A DNA stretch of 25,572 bases from HGM13010 sp934527315 (GTDB lineage Bacteria; Bacillota; Clostridia; Oscillospirales; Oscillospiraceae), in assembly GCA_934527315.1 (NCBI GenBank), contig CAKTAK010000026.1, positions 1-25,572 on the forward strand. Direction: 5' to 3'. Shown piece by piece: positions 14,533-22,059 of this stretch; positions within the stretch are counted from its first letter, which is position 1, and every line of letters begins with the position of its first letter. The position numbers and the translations under genes are program-made. The notes below the pieces were generated by a model. The model did not search any database, was not told the DNA's origin, and saw only the letters and a list, made by a program, of their open reading frames with translations.

Positions 14533-14561
14533 TTGAATCAAATGATGGGACGTGGTATACT
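14533..14561 (+). promoter_or_regulatory. SigA promoter of the oligopeptidase gene
   Basis: TTGAAT (14533-14538), an exact 17-bp spacer and TATACT (14556-14561), 42 bp before the ATG. Confidence 0.6.
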
Positions 14562-14602
14562 TTTGGACAACGGAAACATAAATAACACACGAGGTGATAA
14601 AA

Positions 14603-16288
14603 ATGAAAGTTTGCGATTTGCCCTATCAGCGGGTAACCATTGAGTATCTGACGGAAAATGTGCAGCAGATTGTTGCACAAATAGAGCAGGCACAGTGCGT
14701 AGAAGATGTTCTGGCTGCGAGAAAGAAATATATCAATTTGAGTAAGGAATACAGTACCGCAAGCGCATTGTCTTATATGCGGTACACCATCAATACGGTA
14801 GACCCGTTCTATCTGGCTGAAAAGGATTACTATGACGAAATCGGCCCGGAGGCAGCCAATCTGGATTTGGCCTATACGCAGGCGCTGATGAATTCCAAGT
14901 TCCGTCCGGAACTGGAGCAGCGTTTAAATCCGCTGTTGTTCCGCAGCATGGAAAATTCTCTGAAATCCATGTCTCCGGAAATTGTAGAGGATATGATTGA
15001 GGAAAATAAACTGGTTTCCGAATATTCTCAGCTGATGGCCGGAATGGAGTTCACATTCCGCGGGGAAACCATGTCCCGGGCCATGCTGATGAAATATGCC
15101 AGCGACGATGACCGGGAAAACAGAAAAGAATGCTATGACGTTCTGGGCGCGACCTTGGAGAAACACAGTGCGCAGTTGGATCGGATTTTTGATGATTTGG
15201 TTCATGTGCGGGATAGAATGGCAAAGAAACTGGGATATAAGAACTTCGTAGAATTGGGCTATTACCGTATGAACCGTCTGTGCTACGATCAGGAGATGGT
15301 TCGTTGCTTCCGGGAAAACGTCAAGAGAGACATTGTACCGGCGGTGGCTCGTTTGCGCACAGAGAATGCCAAACGTCTGGGCATTGACCGGTTTATGCTC
15401 TACGATTTGAATGTGATCATTCCCGGCGGCGACCCCAAGCCTTACGGAAAAGATGAGATTTTCGCAGCAGCCAAAGAGATGTATCACAAAATGAGCCCGG
15501 AAACCGGCGCTTTCATTGATATGATGCTGGAAAATGAGGCATTTGACGTAGATGCACGGACCAATAAATGGGGCGGCGGATACTGCACGGAGTTTGAGAA
15601 ATACCATCAGCCGTTCATTCTGGCAAACTTCAACGGAACTGCTGATGATGTGGATACCGTAACCCACGAGGCAGGGCATGCACTGAATGACTATTTGTGC
15701 TTTGACAATGAGTATGCAACGGAATTGGGCTGCGGCGGCATGGAAACCGCAGAAACCCATTCTATGAGCATGGAATTCTTTGCTTGGCCGTATATGGAAA
15801 AATTCTTTGGAAAAAACGCAGGGAAGTACCGGTATCGCCACGCATTGGACGCATTTTCCTTTATTCCCTATGGCACGATGGTGGACGCTTTCCAGCATAT
15901 TGTCTATGAAAATCCGGATATGACACCGGCAGAGCGTGACGCTGCATGGCTGGACTTGGAAAAACAGTTCCGTCCGTATTTGTCCATGGAGGGTATGCCT
16001 TACTTGGAGCGGGGCACACGTTGGCAGTATCAGATGCATATTTACGAAACACCGTTCTACTACATTGATTATTGCTTGGCGCAGACGGCGGCTTTCCAGT
16101 TCCTGCTGGCATCTCAGAAAGACTATGACCAGGCATTTGCAGCCTACATGCATTTTTCCAAGCAAGGCGGAGAAAAAGCATGGACTGAATTGCTGACCGA
16201 GGCAGGATTGCGTTCTCCCTTTGAAGACGGCGCGCTGCAGGACGTTGGGGTACAGGTTGAAAATTTGTTGGATAAGATTCGCGTCTGA
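14603..16288 (+). CDS. M3 family oligoendopeptidase (PepF-like)
   Basis: Zinc metallopeptidase of 561 aa, cytoplasmic, cutting short oligopeptides. The HEXXH site is HEAGH at 355-359 (HEAGHALNDY) and the third zinc ligand is the Glu of ETHSMSMEFF about 25 residues later. The N-terminal helical lid (about 1-200) is complete, and the length matches the 560-residue M3 oligoendopeptidases of Clostridia. No signal peptide is seen. A GTG at 14594 is in frame, but GAGG (14591-14594) eight bases before the ATG at 14603 decides the start. It has its own SigA promoter and follows spoIVA after a terminator, so it is a separate unit. Confidence 0.95.
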   Translation: MKVCDLPYQRVTIEYLTENVQQIVAQIEQAQCVEDVLAARKKYINLSKEYSTASALSYMRYTINTVDPFYLAEKDYYDEIGPEAANLDLAYTQALMNSKFRPELEQRLNPLLFRSMENSLKSMSPEIVEDMIEENKLVSEYSQLMAGMEFTFRGETMSRAMLMKYASDDDRENRKECYDVLGATLEKHSAQLDRIFDDLVHVRDRMAKKLGYKNFVELGYYRMNRLCYDQEMVRCFRENVKRDIVPAVARLRTENAKRLGIDRFMLYDLNVIIPGGDPKPYGKDEIFAAAKEMYHKMSPETGAFIDMMLENEAFDVDARTNKWGGGYCTEFEKYHQPFILANFNGTADDVDTVTHEAGHALNDYLCFDNEYATELGCGGMETAETHSMSMEFFAWPYMEKFFGKNAGKYRYRHALDAFSFIPYGTMVDAFQHIVYENPDMTPAERDAAWLDLEKQFRPYLSMEGMPYLERGTRWQYQMHIYETPFYYIDYCLAQTAAFQFLLASQKDYDQAFAAYMHFSKQGGEKAWTELLTEAGLRSPFEDGALQDVGVQVENLLDKIRV

Positions 16289-16339
16289 TTCAAAATTTCA
16301 ATCGTATGATTTGAATTTTTGAGAATTCGGCCATTAAAA

Positions 16340-16365
16340 TGAAAGTTTCTATATAAAAACTTTCA
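16340..16365 (+). repeat. A+T-rich hairpin behind the oligopeptidase gene
   Basis: A perfect 9-bp inverted repeat TGAAAGTTT (16340-16348) / AAACTTTCA (16357-16365), followed eight bases later by a T run (16373-16378). It may serve as the terminator of the oligopeptidase gene together with an imperfect A+T-rich hairpin at about 16289-16322. Confidence 0.45.
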
Positions 16366-16382
16366 AAATTAGTTTTTTATGA

Positions 16383-16411
16383 TTGTCAATTCAATAAGTC
16401 TGCGTTATAAT
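16383..16411 (+). promoter_or_regulatory. SigA promoter of the aminotransferase gene
   Basis: TTGTCA (16383-16388), an exact 17-bp spacer and perfect TATAAT (16406-16411), 36 bp before the ATG. Confidence 0.78.
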
Positions 16412-16446
16412 ACATTCAGATTATACCTTGGGAGGAAACTTGACTT

Positions 16447-17649
16447 ATGAAACCACTTTCTTCAATTGCATCTGCTGTAAAGGCATCAACAACTCTGGCA
16501 ATTGACGCCAAAGCAAAACAGATGAAGGCTGATGGCCTTGATGTTGTTGGGTTTGGTACCGGCGAACCGGATTTTGATACCCCCGAAAACATTAAGGAAG
16601 CCGGTATCCGTGCCATTCAGGAAGGAAAAACCAAATACACGCCTGCTGCCGGCATTATTCCTCTGCGGAAAGCAATTGCTGCCAGCTTGAAACGTGATTT
16701 GGATTTGGATTATGACTACACCCAGATTGTTGTTGCAAGCGGTGCAAAGCACAACGTATTCGCAGCACTGTCTGTTCTGGTAGAGCCCGGTGCAGGGGAC
16801 GAGGTGATTCTGCCTGCTCCGTATTGGGTCAGCTACGATGAAATGATTCGTATGGTCGGCGGTGTGAGCGTGATTATCAATGCGCCGGAATCCCAGAATT
16901 TCAAAATCACACCGGAGCAGTTGGAAAAGGCAATTACGCCGAAAACCAAGGCTCTGATTCTGAACAACCCGTCCAACCCCACCGGTATGTTGTATAATAG
17001 GGAAGAGCTGATTGCGCTGACCGATATCTGCGTAAAGCACGATTTGTACATCATTTCCGATGAGATTTATTTCAAACTGCTGTATGATGGACGTACCTTC
17101 ACCAGTGTGGCATCTTTGGGCGATGCGGTAAAAGAGAGAACCATTCTGATTAACGGTGTCTCCAAGTCCTATGCAATGACCGGTTGGCGCATCGGCTATG
17201 CAGCCGCTCCGGCAGCCATCGCAAAAGTGATGTCCAACTTCCTGAGCCATTCTACCGGCGCACCGTCTACAATCAGCCAGTGGGCTGCGGTAGAGGCTTA
17301 TGACGGTCCTCAGGATACTGTGGAGTCTATGCGCGTTGTGTTCGAAGAGCGCCGGAACTATATTGTTCAGAGAATGAACGAAATTTCCGGTGTCAGCTGC
17401 ATCAATCCGGAGGGCGCATTCTACGTCATGATGAACATTGAGCAGTTGAAGGGCAAAACCATTGCCGGTGTGAAAATTGAAGACAGCGACGATTTCGCCA
17501 TGGCATTCCTGGAAAAAGAACTGGTTGCAGTTGTTCCTTGCTCCGGTTTTGGCAACCCCAATTTCGTTCGTTGGACCTATGCTACTAGCATGGAAAATAT
17601 TAAAGAAGGCTTGAACCGTCTGGAGCATTTCCTGAGCCAGGTCGAGTAA
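16447..17649 (+). CDS. Class I pyridoxal-phosphate aminotransferase, aspartate aminotransferase-like
   Basis: PLP enzyme of 400 aa moving an amino group between aspartate (or a similar donor) and 2-oxoglutarate. It is of the Firmicute AspB (subgroup Ib) type. Features in order are VGFGTGEPDFDTP (34-46), YTPAAGIIPLRKAI (64-77), LNNPSNPTG (172-180), the DEIY motif (205-208), the Schiff-base Lys240 in GVSKSYAMTGWRIGY, and the substrate-carboxylate Arg in NFVRWTYATS near the C-terminus. All key residues are present. GGAGG (16431-16435) lies 11 bases before the ATG. A single-gene unit with a strong promoter, meeting the minus-strand genes at a shared terminator. Substrate specificity within subgroup Ib is not certain. 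Confidence 0.93.
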   Translation: MKPLSSIASAVKASTTLAIDAKAKQMKADGLDVVGFGTGEPDFDTPENIKEAGIRAIQEGKTKYTPAAGIIPLRKAIAASLKRDLDLDYDYTQIVVASGAKHNVFAALSVLVEPGAGDEVILPAPYWVSYDEMIRMVGGVSVIINAPESQNFKITPEQLEKAITPKTKALILNNPSNPTGMLYNREELIALTDICVKHDLYIISDEIYFKLLYDGRTFTSVASLGDAVKERTILINGVSKSYAMTGWRIGYAAAPAAIAKVMSNFLSHSTGAPSTISQWAAVEAYDGPQDTVESMRVVFEERRNYIVQRMNEISGVSCINPEGAFYVMMNIEQLKGKTIAGVKIEDSDDFAMAFLEKELVAVVPCSGFGNPNFVRWTYATSMENIKEGLNRLEHFLSQVE

Positions 17650-17669
17650 TTCAAACGTAAATAGAAATT

Positions 17670-17722
17670 AAGCGCATCATGCGTTCATCATTAAAGATGA
17701 TTGCATGATGCGCTTGTTATTT
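17670..17722. terminator. Terminator between convergent genes
   Basis: A perfect 13-bp stem AAGCGCATCATGC (17670-17682) / GCATGATGCGCTT (17703-17715) with an inner TCATC/GATGA helix, followed on the plus strand by GTTATTTTT. It ends the aminotransferase transcript and, since the minus-strand xer stop lies at 17723, probably that transcript too, though the T tract on that side is weak. Confidence 0.85.
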
Positions 17723-18754
17723 TTACTTGGATTTAGAGTCTTCTTCGGAAGATTCTTCACCGGTATGAAACGATGCCAAGGGATTAGCCGCTGCGGCAAC
17801 ACGCAGACCGGAGTTGTCCACATGGGTGTAAATCTGCGTGGTATTCAGATTTTCATGACCAAGAACTTCCTGAAGTGTACGAACATCTACGCCGTTATTC
17901 AGCATCAGAGTTGCAGCTGTGTGGCGCAGCTTATGCGCAGAATATTTTTCCGGGTCCAATCCGGCTTGTTTCAGTGTCTTTTTTACCATTGCATGCACTG
18001 CATCGGTGGACATTCTGCTCCGACGATTGGAAAGAAAAAAGGCATTTCTGTCCACGGCAGCAATATTGCTGCGGACCACAAGATAATCTGCAATTGCATC
18101 AAGACATGCGTCATTCAAATACACAATGCGTTCCTTACTGCCTTTACCAAAAATTCTCAAATGGTCTGTTTGCAGGTCCGAGAGATTCAGCCCCACGATT
18201 TCTGATATACGCAATCCGCAGTTCAAAAACAGGCACAGAATACAATAATCACGTTCCTTGTTTTTTCCCTCAACCGCAGAAAGCAACCGCTTGGATTCTT
18301 CTAAGGTCAAATATGTGGGGAGCGTTTTGGGGATTTTCGGTGAATCCAAATCTGCCAGGGGATTCTCATCAAGAATGTGCGCTTTGCTGGTCAGATATTT
18401 AAAGAAACTGCGAATGGCTGCAATTTTTCTGGCGCGGGTTGACGCGCTCAATCCGTATTGCGCCTCTTCGGCGTTTCTGTTTTTCACACGATCCCGAGAG
18501 AGATATGCCAGATATTCATAGACCTCAATCAGTGTTACCTTTCGCAGGAATTCCGCATCAATATCCAGAATGTCTATGGTATCCAGTTCAGAGTCACGGG
18601 GAACCAGACCTCGGGAAATTTTCAGATAGCGCAGAAAATTTCGCAGGTCCAAATAATACTCATTGACCGTGGCTTTAGAATGACCGCGGATGGTTTCATG
18701 ATAAATTAAAAAGTCGCGCAAGATTTGCGGGGATTCAGTGCGATAGTCATTCAT
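17723..18754 (-). CDS. Tyrosine recombinase, XerC/XerS-like
   Basis: Tyrosine recombinase of 343 aa with the full catalytic set: Arg182 (CGLRISEIVGL), Lys207 (FGKGSKERIVYL), His274 and Arg277 (SAHKLRHTAATLM), His300 (EVLGHENLNTTQIY) and Tyr309. The N-terminal DNA-binding domain (about 1-140) is longer than in classic XerC by an insert near 50-105, a size closer to XerS. The acidic C-terminal tail (TGEESSEEDSKSK) is unusual. The frame also has an ATG at 18778, inside ydcF and without a ribosome site. The ATG at 18754, eight bases after the ydcF stop, gives the expected N-terminus (MNDYRTESPQILRDFLIYHE). Translation is likely coupled to ydcF. Confidence 0.9.
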   Translation of the reverse strand: MNDYRTESPQILRDFLIYHETIRGHSKATVNEYYLDLRNFLRYLKISRGLVPRDSELDTIDILDIDAEFLRKVTLIEVYEYLAYLSRDRVKNRNAEEAQYGLSASTRARKIAAIRSFFKYLTSKAHILDENPLADLDSPKIPKTLPTYLTLEESKRLLSAVEGKNKERDYCILCLFLNCGLRISEIVGLNLSDLQTDHLRIFGKGSKERIVYLNDACLDAIADYLVVRSNIAAVDRNAFFLSNRRSRMSTDAVHAMVKKTLKQAGLDPEKYSAHKLRHTAATLMLNNGVDVRTLQEVLGHENLNTTQIYTHVDNSGLRVAAAANPLASFHTGEESSEEDSKSK

Positions 18755-18761
18755 GATAATT

Positions 18762-19538
18762 TCAATTTCCGAACACATAAAAATGCGTCAGAGCGAAAGC
18801 CTCCCGAATAGAATAATTGATTTTTAAAGTGAAATAGCTGGTTGGAGCGGCAATTCCGATTACGTTGGTATAGCCGGCCTGCGCAGCAAGCAGTTTTGCT
18901 CGATGGATATGATACTCACTGGACACAATACCAACCGTTGGATTGGCGCTGTCCGACTGAGATTCAATGATTTCTTTGGAAAACTTCAGATTTTCTTCCG
19001 TTGTGGTTGCCTTTGTTTCTCGGAGAATCCGGCTCCGGTCCACACCGTTGGAAATCAGCCAGTCATACATACATTCTGCCTCTGTAATGTCTTCACCGGG
19101 ACCTTGTCCGCCGGAAACTACAGCAACCGTTTCCGGGTGACTTAAAAGATACTCACGAGTAATTTCCAATCGGTTCCGCAGGGAGAGGGAAGGGGTTGTC
19201 CCGTTCACACCGGCACCAAGCACAACAATGTAATCGGCAGTTGTGTGTTCATCTGTCTTCGCGTCTTTGGCAATCAGAATTTCCAGAAAGGAAAAATACA
19301 GACACCCAATGACCAAACATACGGATACAAGGATTTGCATTAACTTTGCAGGTTTCGTATGTCGACCGGAGCCTTTCAATCGATGTAAATAATCATAGAG
19401 AATAATCAGCGCTCCGACAAAGATACATGTATAACCGATGTAGTCATGACCGATCACAAAAACAGCGAGAATCAAACCCGCCAGAATGAAAAATGCGGCA
19501 ATTGCAAGCAATATGATATCACAACGTCGTAATTTCAT
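18762..19538 (-). CDS. YdcF family membrane protein (DUF218 domain)
   Basis: Protein of 258 aa with three N-terminal hydrophobic segments (about residues 7-29, 33-50 and 66-87) and an extracytoplasmic or cytoplasmic DUF218 domain. The domain shows ADYIVVLGAGVNGTTPSLSL with Arg-rich RNRL, VAVVSGGQGPGEDITEAECM, SRILRETKATTTEEN and VGIVSSEYHIHRA. DUF218/SanA-like proteins are linked to envelope processes and can bind SAM (YdcF of E. coli), but no reaction is established. AAAGGAG seven bases before the ATG at 19538 decides the start; the longer frame to 19625 runs into a palindrome. Coupled to the downstream xer gene. Confidence 0.88.
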   Translation of the reverse strand: MKLRRCDIILLAIAAFFILAGLILAVFVIGHDYIGYTCIFVGALIILYDYLHRLKGSGRHTKPAKLMQILVSVCLVIGCLYFSFLEILIAKDAKTDEHTTADYIVVLGAGVNGTTPSLSLRNRLEITREYLLSHPETVAVVSGGQGPGEDITEAECMYDWLISNGVDRSRILRETKATTTEENLKFSKEIIESQSDSANPTVGIVSSEYHIHRAKLLAAQAGYTNVIGIAAPTSYFTLKINYSIREAFALTHFYVFGN

Positions 19539-19613
19539 GAAACAACTCCTTTCAAAAAAGTTCGGCAGTTTTAAAGGGGAAGTACATAGAGAGCCGGAAT
19601 TACTGCTATAGGC

Positions 19614-19647
19614 ATAATTCAACAAAATAAAAATTTTGTTGAATTAT
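19614..19647. promoter_or_regulatory. Perfect 15-bp palindrome upstream of ydcF
   Basis: The arms ATAATTCAACAAAAT (19614-19628) and ATTTTGTTGAATTAT (19633-19647) match at all 15 positions around AAAA. No T run follows on either strand, so it does not look like a terminator. It lies 76 bp before the ydcF start and fits an operator, or an RNA hairpin in the ydcF leader. Confidence 0.6.
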
Positions 19648-19674
19648 AGAGGGGAGTAAACACGCATTTTGCCC

Positions 19675-19725
19675 AAAAAACCGTTCCCCGGGCATCTGAC
19701 GCAATGAAATCTCAAATCAGATGCC
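19675..19725 (-). terminator. Intrinsic terminator on the minus strand (radA end or ydcF attenuator)
   Basis: A perfect 9-bp stem TCAGATGCC (19717-19725) / GGCATCTGA (19691-19699, plus-strand letters) with a 17-nt loop. On the minus strand it is followed by CGGGGAACGG and six T (plus positions 19675-19680). It ends the radA transcript, whose stop is at 19841, but also lies downstream of a candidate promoter at 19744-19772. Confidence 0.6.
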
Positions 19726-19743
19726 AGAACTTCCGGAGCCTTT

Positions 19744-19772
19744 TATCTATGTATCAAACCTTATTTTGCCAA
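19744..19772 (-). promoter_or_regulatory. Candidate promoter of ydcF-xer
   Basis: On the minus strand TTGGCA (19772-19767), an exact 17-bp spacer and TAGATA (19749-19744). The predicted start near 19737 is directly before a hairpin with a T run. The 302-bp gap between radA and ydcF (19539-19840) holds this promoter, that hairpin and the perfect palindrome, and no gene that I can see. Confidence 0.4.
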
Positions 19773-19840
19773 CCGTGCTTTATTATACACGAAATTGCTT
19801 TCCAGATGTGAACTGCAGTTGAACGGATTGTGAATACCGT

Positions 19841-21223
19841 TTATTCAGAATCCGTCTTTGCTGCACGATATACAGCTTGAATTGCTTCGCGTACATTGTG
19901 TACTTTAATGAGCTGCAAGCCATCGGGGCTTTTTGTTGTTTCTTTTCCGCTGTGGTACGGAACAACGCATTTGGTAAATCCGAGACGCGCGGTTTCGGAC
20001 AAGCGCTGATTCATATTCATGACACTGCGAATTTCTCCGGACAAGCCAACTTCGCCGATTGCAGCCAAATCCGTTCCCAGCGGCTTATCAAAATAGCTGG
20101 ATGCAACAGCCAGAACGGTTGCCAAATCCGCGGCCGGCTCATCGATTGTTAAACCGCCGACAACGTTGATATACGAATCATATCCGCCAATGGGAACGCC
20201 GCCTCGTTTTTCCAGTACAGCCAACAGCATCATGGCACGGTTATGATCAATGCCATTGGAATTCCGCCGGGCTGCGTTGTACCCGGTATTCGATACCAAT
20301 GCCTGAATTTCCGCCAGGATCGGTCTGGAGCCTTCCATGACGCACGTGACGCACGTACCCGGTGCATTGTCCGGACGGCCGTCCAACAGCATTTCAGACG
20401 GGTTCTCGACCTCGCGCAAACCATCGGTTTCCATTTCGAATACACCGATTTCATTGGTTGAACCAAAACGGTTTTTACCGGAACGGAGAATACGATACGA
20501 TGTGTTGCGGTCGCCCTCAAAATACAGAATGCAATCCACCATGTGCTCCAATACTTTGGGCCCGGCAATATTGCCCTCTTTGTTGATATGACCTACAACA
20601 AAGGCCGTAAAATTATCGGACTTTGCCTGACGCATCAAGGTCATTGTGCATTCCCGAACCTGGGTAACGCTGCCCGGCGCAGAAGCTACTTCAGCATCAT
20701 ACATCGTCTGGATGGAGTCAATAATCACAACGGTGGGTGCAACATCTTCAATGCAGCTAATGACTTGATTCAAATCGGTTTCTGCCAAAACGTATAGATC
20801 TCCGGAGTTCACGCCTAAGCGCATGGCTCTCATTTTCAGCTGACGCTGACTTTCCTCACCGGTTACGTACAAAATCTTTTCCCGGTTTGCAATCATGCCG
20901 CAAATCTGCAGCAGCAAAGTCGATTTACCAATACCGGGCGCGCCGCCAACCAAGACAATGGAGCCTCGGACTGCCCCGCCGCCCAGTACACGATCCAATT
21001 CTTTCAGACCGGTGGAGAATCTTGACTCCGATTCCGTGGACAGCTCTGAAATCAGCCGGGGCTTGGAGCGCGTGATGCTCCCCCCTTTTACCTGTGCCTT
21101 GGTCACCTTCACATTGGGGGCTTCTTCGATGGTATTCCATGCGCCGCAGGCAGGGCATCTTCCAACCCATTTTGCAGTTTCATTCCCACATTCTGTGCAA
21201 TAAAAAACGGTTTTTTGTTTCAT
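19841..21223 (-). CDS. radA: DNA repair protein RadA (Sms)
   Basis: RecA-like branch-migration ATPase/helicase of 460 aa acting in recombination and repair. The N-terminal zinc finger has Cys9, Cys12, Cys23 and Cys26 (YCTECGNETAKWVGRCPACG). Walker A is GGAPGIGKST (93-102), Walker B VVIIDS (165-170), and the RadA-specific KNRFG motif is at 250-254. The C-terminal Lon-protease-like domain follows (GGLTIDEPAADLATVLAVAS, then GEIRSVMNMNQRLSE). Complete and normal in length. AAGGAAAC precedes the ATG. It lies 18 bp behind cwlD and is probably cotranscribed with it. Confidence 0.97.
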   Translation of the reverse strand: MKQKTVFYCTECGNETAKWVGRCPACGAWNTIEEAPNVKVTKAQVKGGSITRSKPRLISELSTESESRFSTGLKELDRVLGGGAVRGSIVLVGGAPGIGKSTLLLQICGMIANREKILYVTGEESQRQLKMRAMRLGVNSGDLYVLAETDLNQVISCIEDVAPTVVIIDSIQTMYDAEVASAPGSVTQVRECTMTLMRQAKSDNFTAFVVGHINKEGNIAGPKVLEHMVDCILYFEGDRNTSYRILRSGKNRFGSTNEIGVFEMETDGLREVENPSEMLLDGRPDNAPGTCVTCVMEGSRPILAEIQALVSNTGYNAARRNSNGIDHNRAMMLLAVLEKRGGVPIGGYDSYINVVGGLTIDEPAADLATVLAVASSYFDKPLGTDLAAIGEVGLSGEIRSVMNMNQRLSETARLGFTKCVVPYHSGKETTKSPDGLQLIKVHNVREAIQAVYRAAKTDSE

Positions 21224-21241
21224 ATTGTTTCCTTACATTCC

Positions 21242-21952
21242 TTATTGTATATATTCTAAATAAGATGCAGCCAACACAGTGGCAAGCTCTTTCTGATATT
21301 CCTGCGTTTTTAATTGAGCTGTTTCTTCGGTATTGGATAAAAATCCGCATTCCACCAAAACAGCGGTACATTCTGCATGACGCAGCAAGTATATCGATGC
21401 ATCGATTGGTGCTGCAACACGCCGATTTTCCGGGTTTAAGCAAACCAGAAGATTTGAATGAAGTAATTTACCGAATTGTTCGCTTGCTGCGGTGTGACCG
21501 TATAACACTTGCGCACCTTTTGGGCGAGCATCCGGATAAAAATTTTGATGAATACTAATCAGAATCCCATTGGGATACTGTGCAATCATGGCAGCCCGTT
21601 GCTGCTGGTCATATTTCTTTTTGGCGCTGATGGTATCGGCAGCGTCCGGATACTGAATTTCTTCGGAGTTCCGGGTCATTACGGTAGGAATTCCGTAAAA
21701 CGATGCAATACCATTCAGCTTTTGTGCAATGGCTAAATTTAATGTGCTTTCGATGGTTCCGTCTTTCGACACGGCGCCCCCGTCTGTTCCGCCGTGACCG
21801 GGGTCGATTAAGAGAACCGGATACCAACCGGGTTCGGATACGGCAGATGTCGGACGAAAAGTCTGCAGCGGCATACATTCTTTTACCCAAACGGAAAGTA
21901 AAGCTATCAGGCAAATGAACCCGGTTATGAACAGCTTTTTCGGAATTGTCAC
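21242..21952 (-). CDS. cwlD: N-acetylmuramoyl-L-alanine amidase CwlD (spore cortex)
   Basis: Zinc amidase (Amidase_3) of 236 aa, the same size as Bacillus CwlD (237). CwlD removes the peptide side chain in spore cortex peptidoglycan as the first step toward muramic-delta-lactam, needed for germination. An N-terminal membrane anchor or signal (residues 7-24) is followed by the zinc ligands His53 (DPGHGG), Glu68 (TIEST) and His135 (SIHQN), and the catalytic Glu201 (VECGFL). The start is GTG: 21961 is possible, but AGAGGTGAT overlaps it, so GTG at 21952 with eight-base spacing is preferred. radA follows after 18 bp. pdaA, its usual partner in function, is not in the window. Confidence 0.9.
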   Translation of the reverse strand: MTIPKKLFITGFICLIALLSVWVKECMPLQTFRPTSAVSEPGWYPVLLIDPGHGGTDGGAVSKDGTIESTLNLAIAQKLNGIASFYGIPTVMTRNSEEIQYPDAADTISAKKKYDQQQRAAMIAQYPNGILISIHQNFYPDARPKGAQVLYGHTAASEQFGKLLHSNLLVCLNPENRRVAAPIDASIYLLRHAECTAVLVECGFLSNTEETAQLKTQEYQKELATVLAASYLEYIQ

Positions 21953-22009
21953 AGTGATCACCTCTGTGCAATTTATGCGGAATCAGCTTGTTCGATTCTT
22001 GTAAATGCA

Positions 22010-22051
22010 GCAAACAGGTGTACGCTGTCTGTGACAACGCCACCTGTTTGC
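22010..22051. repeat. Hairpin between the ATPase-like gene and cwlD
   Basis: A perfect 11-bp inverted repeat GCAAACAGGTG (22010-22020) / CACCTGTTTGC (22041-22051) starts 9 bp after the ATPase-like stop on the minus strand. No T run follows on either strand, so it may be a weak terminator, an mRNA 3' stabiliser or a processing site. Confidence 0.55.
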
Positions 22052-22059
22052 CAAAGAGC

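Noticed and set aside
14924..16165. Minus-strand open frame (413 codons) opposite the oligopeptidase
   Set aside because: Antisense to the M3 peptidase with its HEXXH site; the composition is His/Cys/Ile-rich noise.
16486..17628. Minus-strand open frame (380 codons) opposite the aminotransferase
   Set aside because: Mirror frame of a highly biased gene; no motif and no ribosome site.
21970..21977. SigE-like -10 (CATAAATT on the minus strand) before cwlD
   Set aside because: The start site would fall on the ribosome site, and no acceptable -35 lies at the right distance.
22010..22051. Intrinsic terminator after the ATPase-like gene
   Set aside because: The stem is perfect but no T run follows on either strand, so it is listed only as a hairpin.
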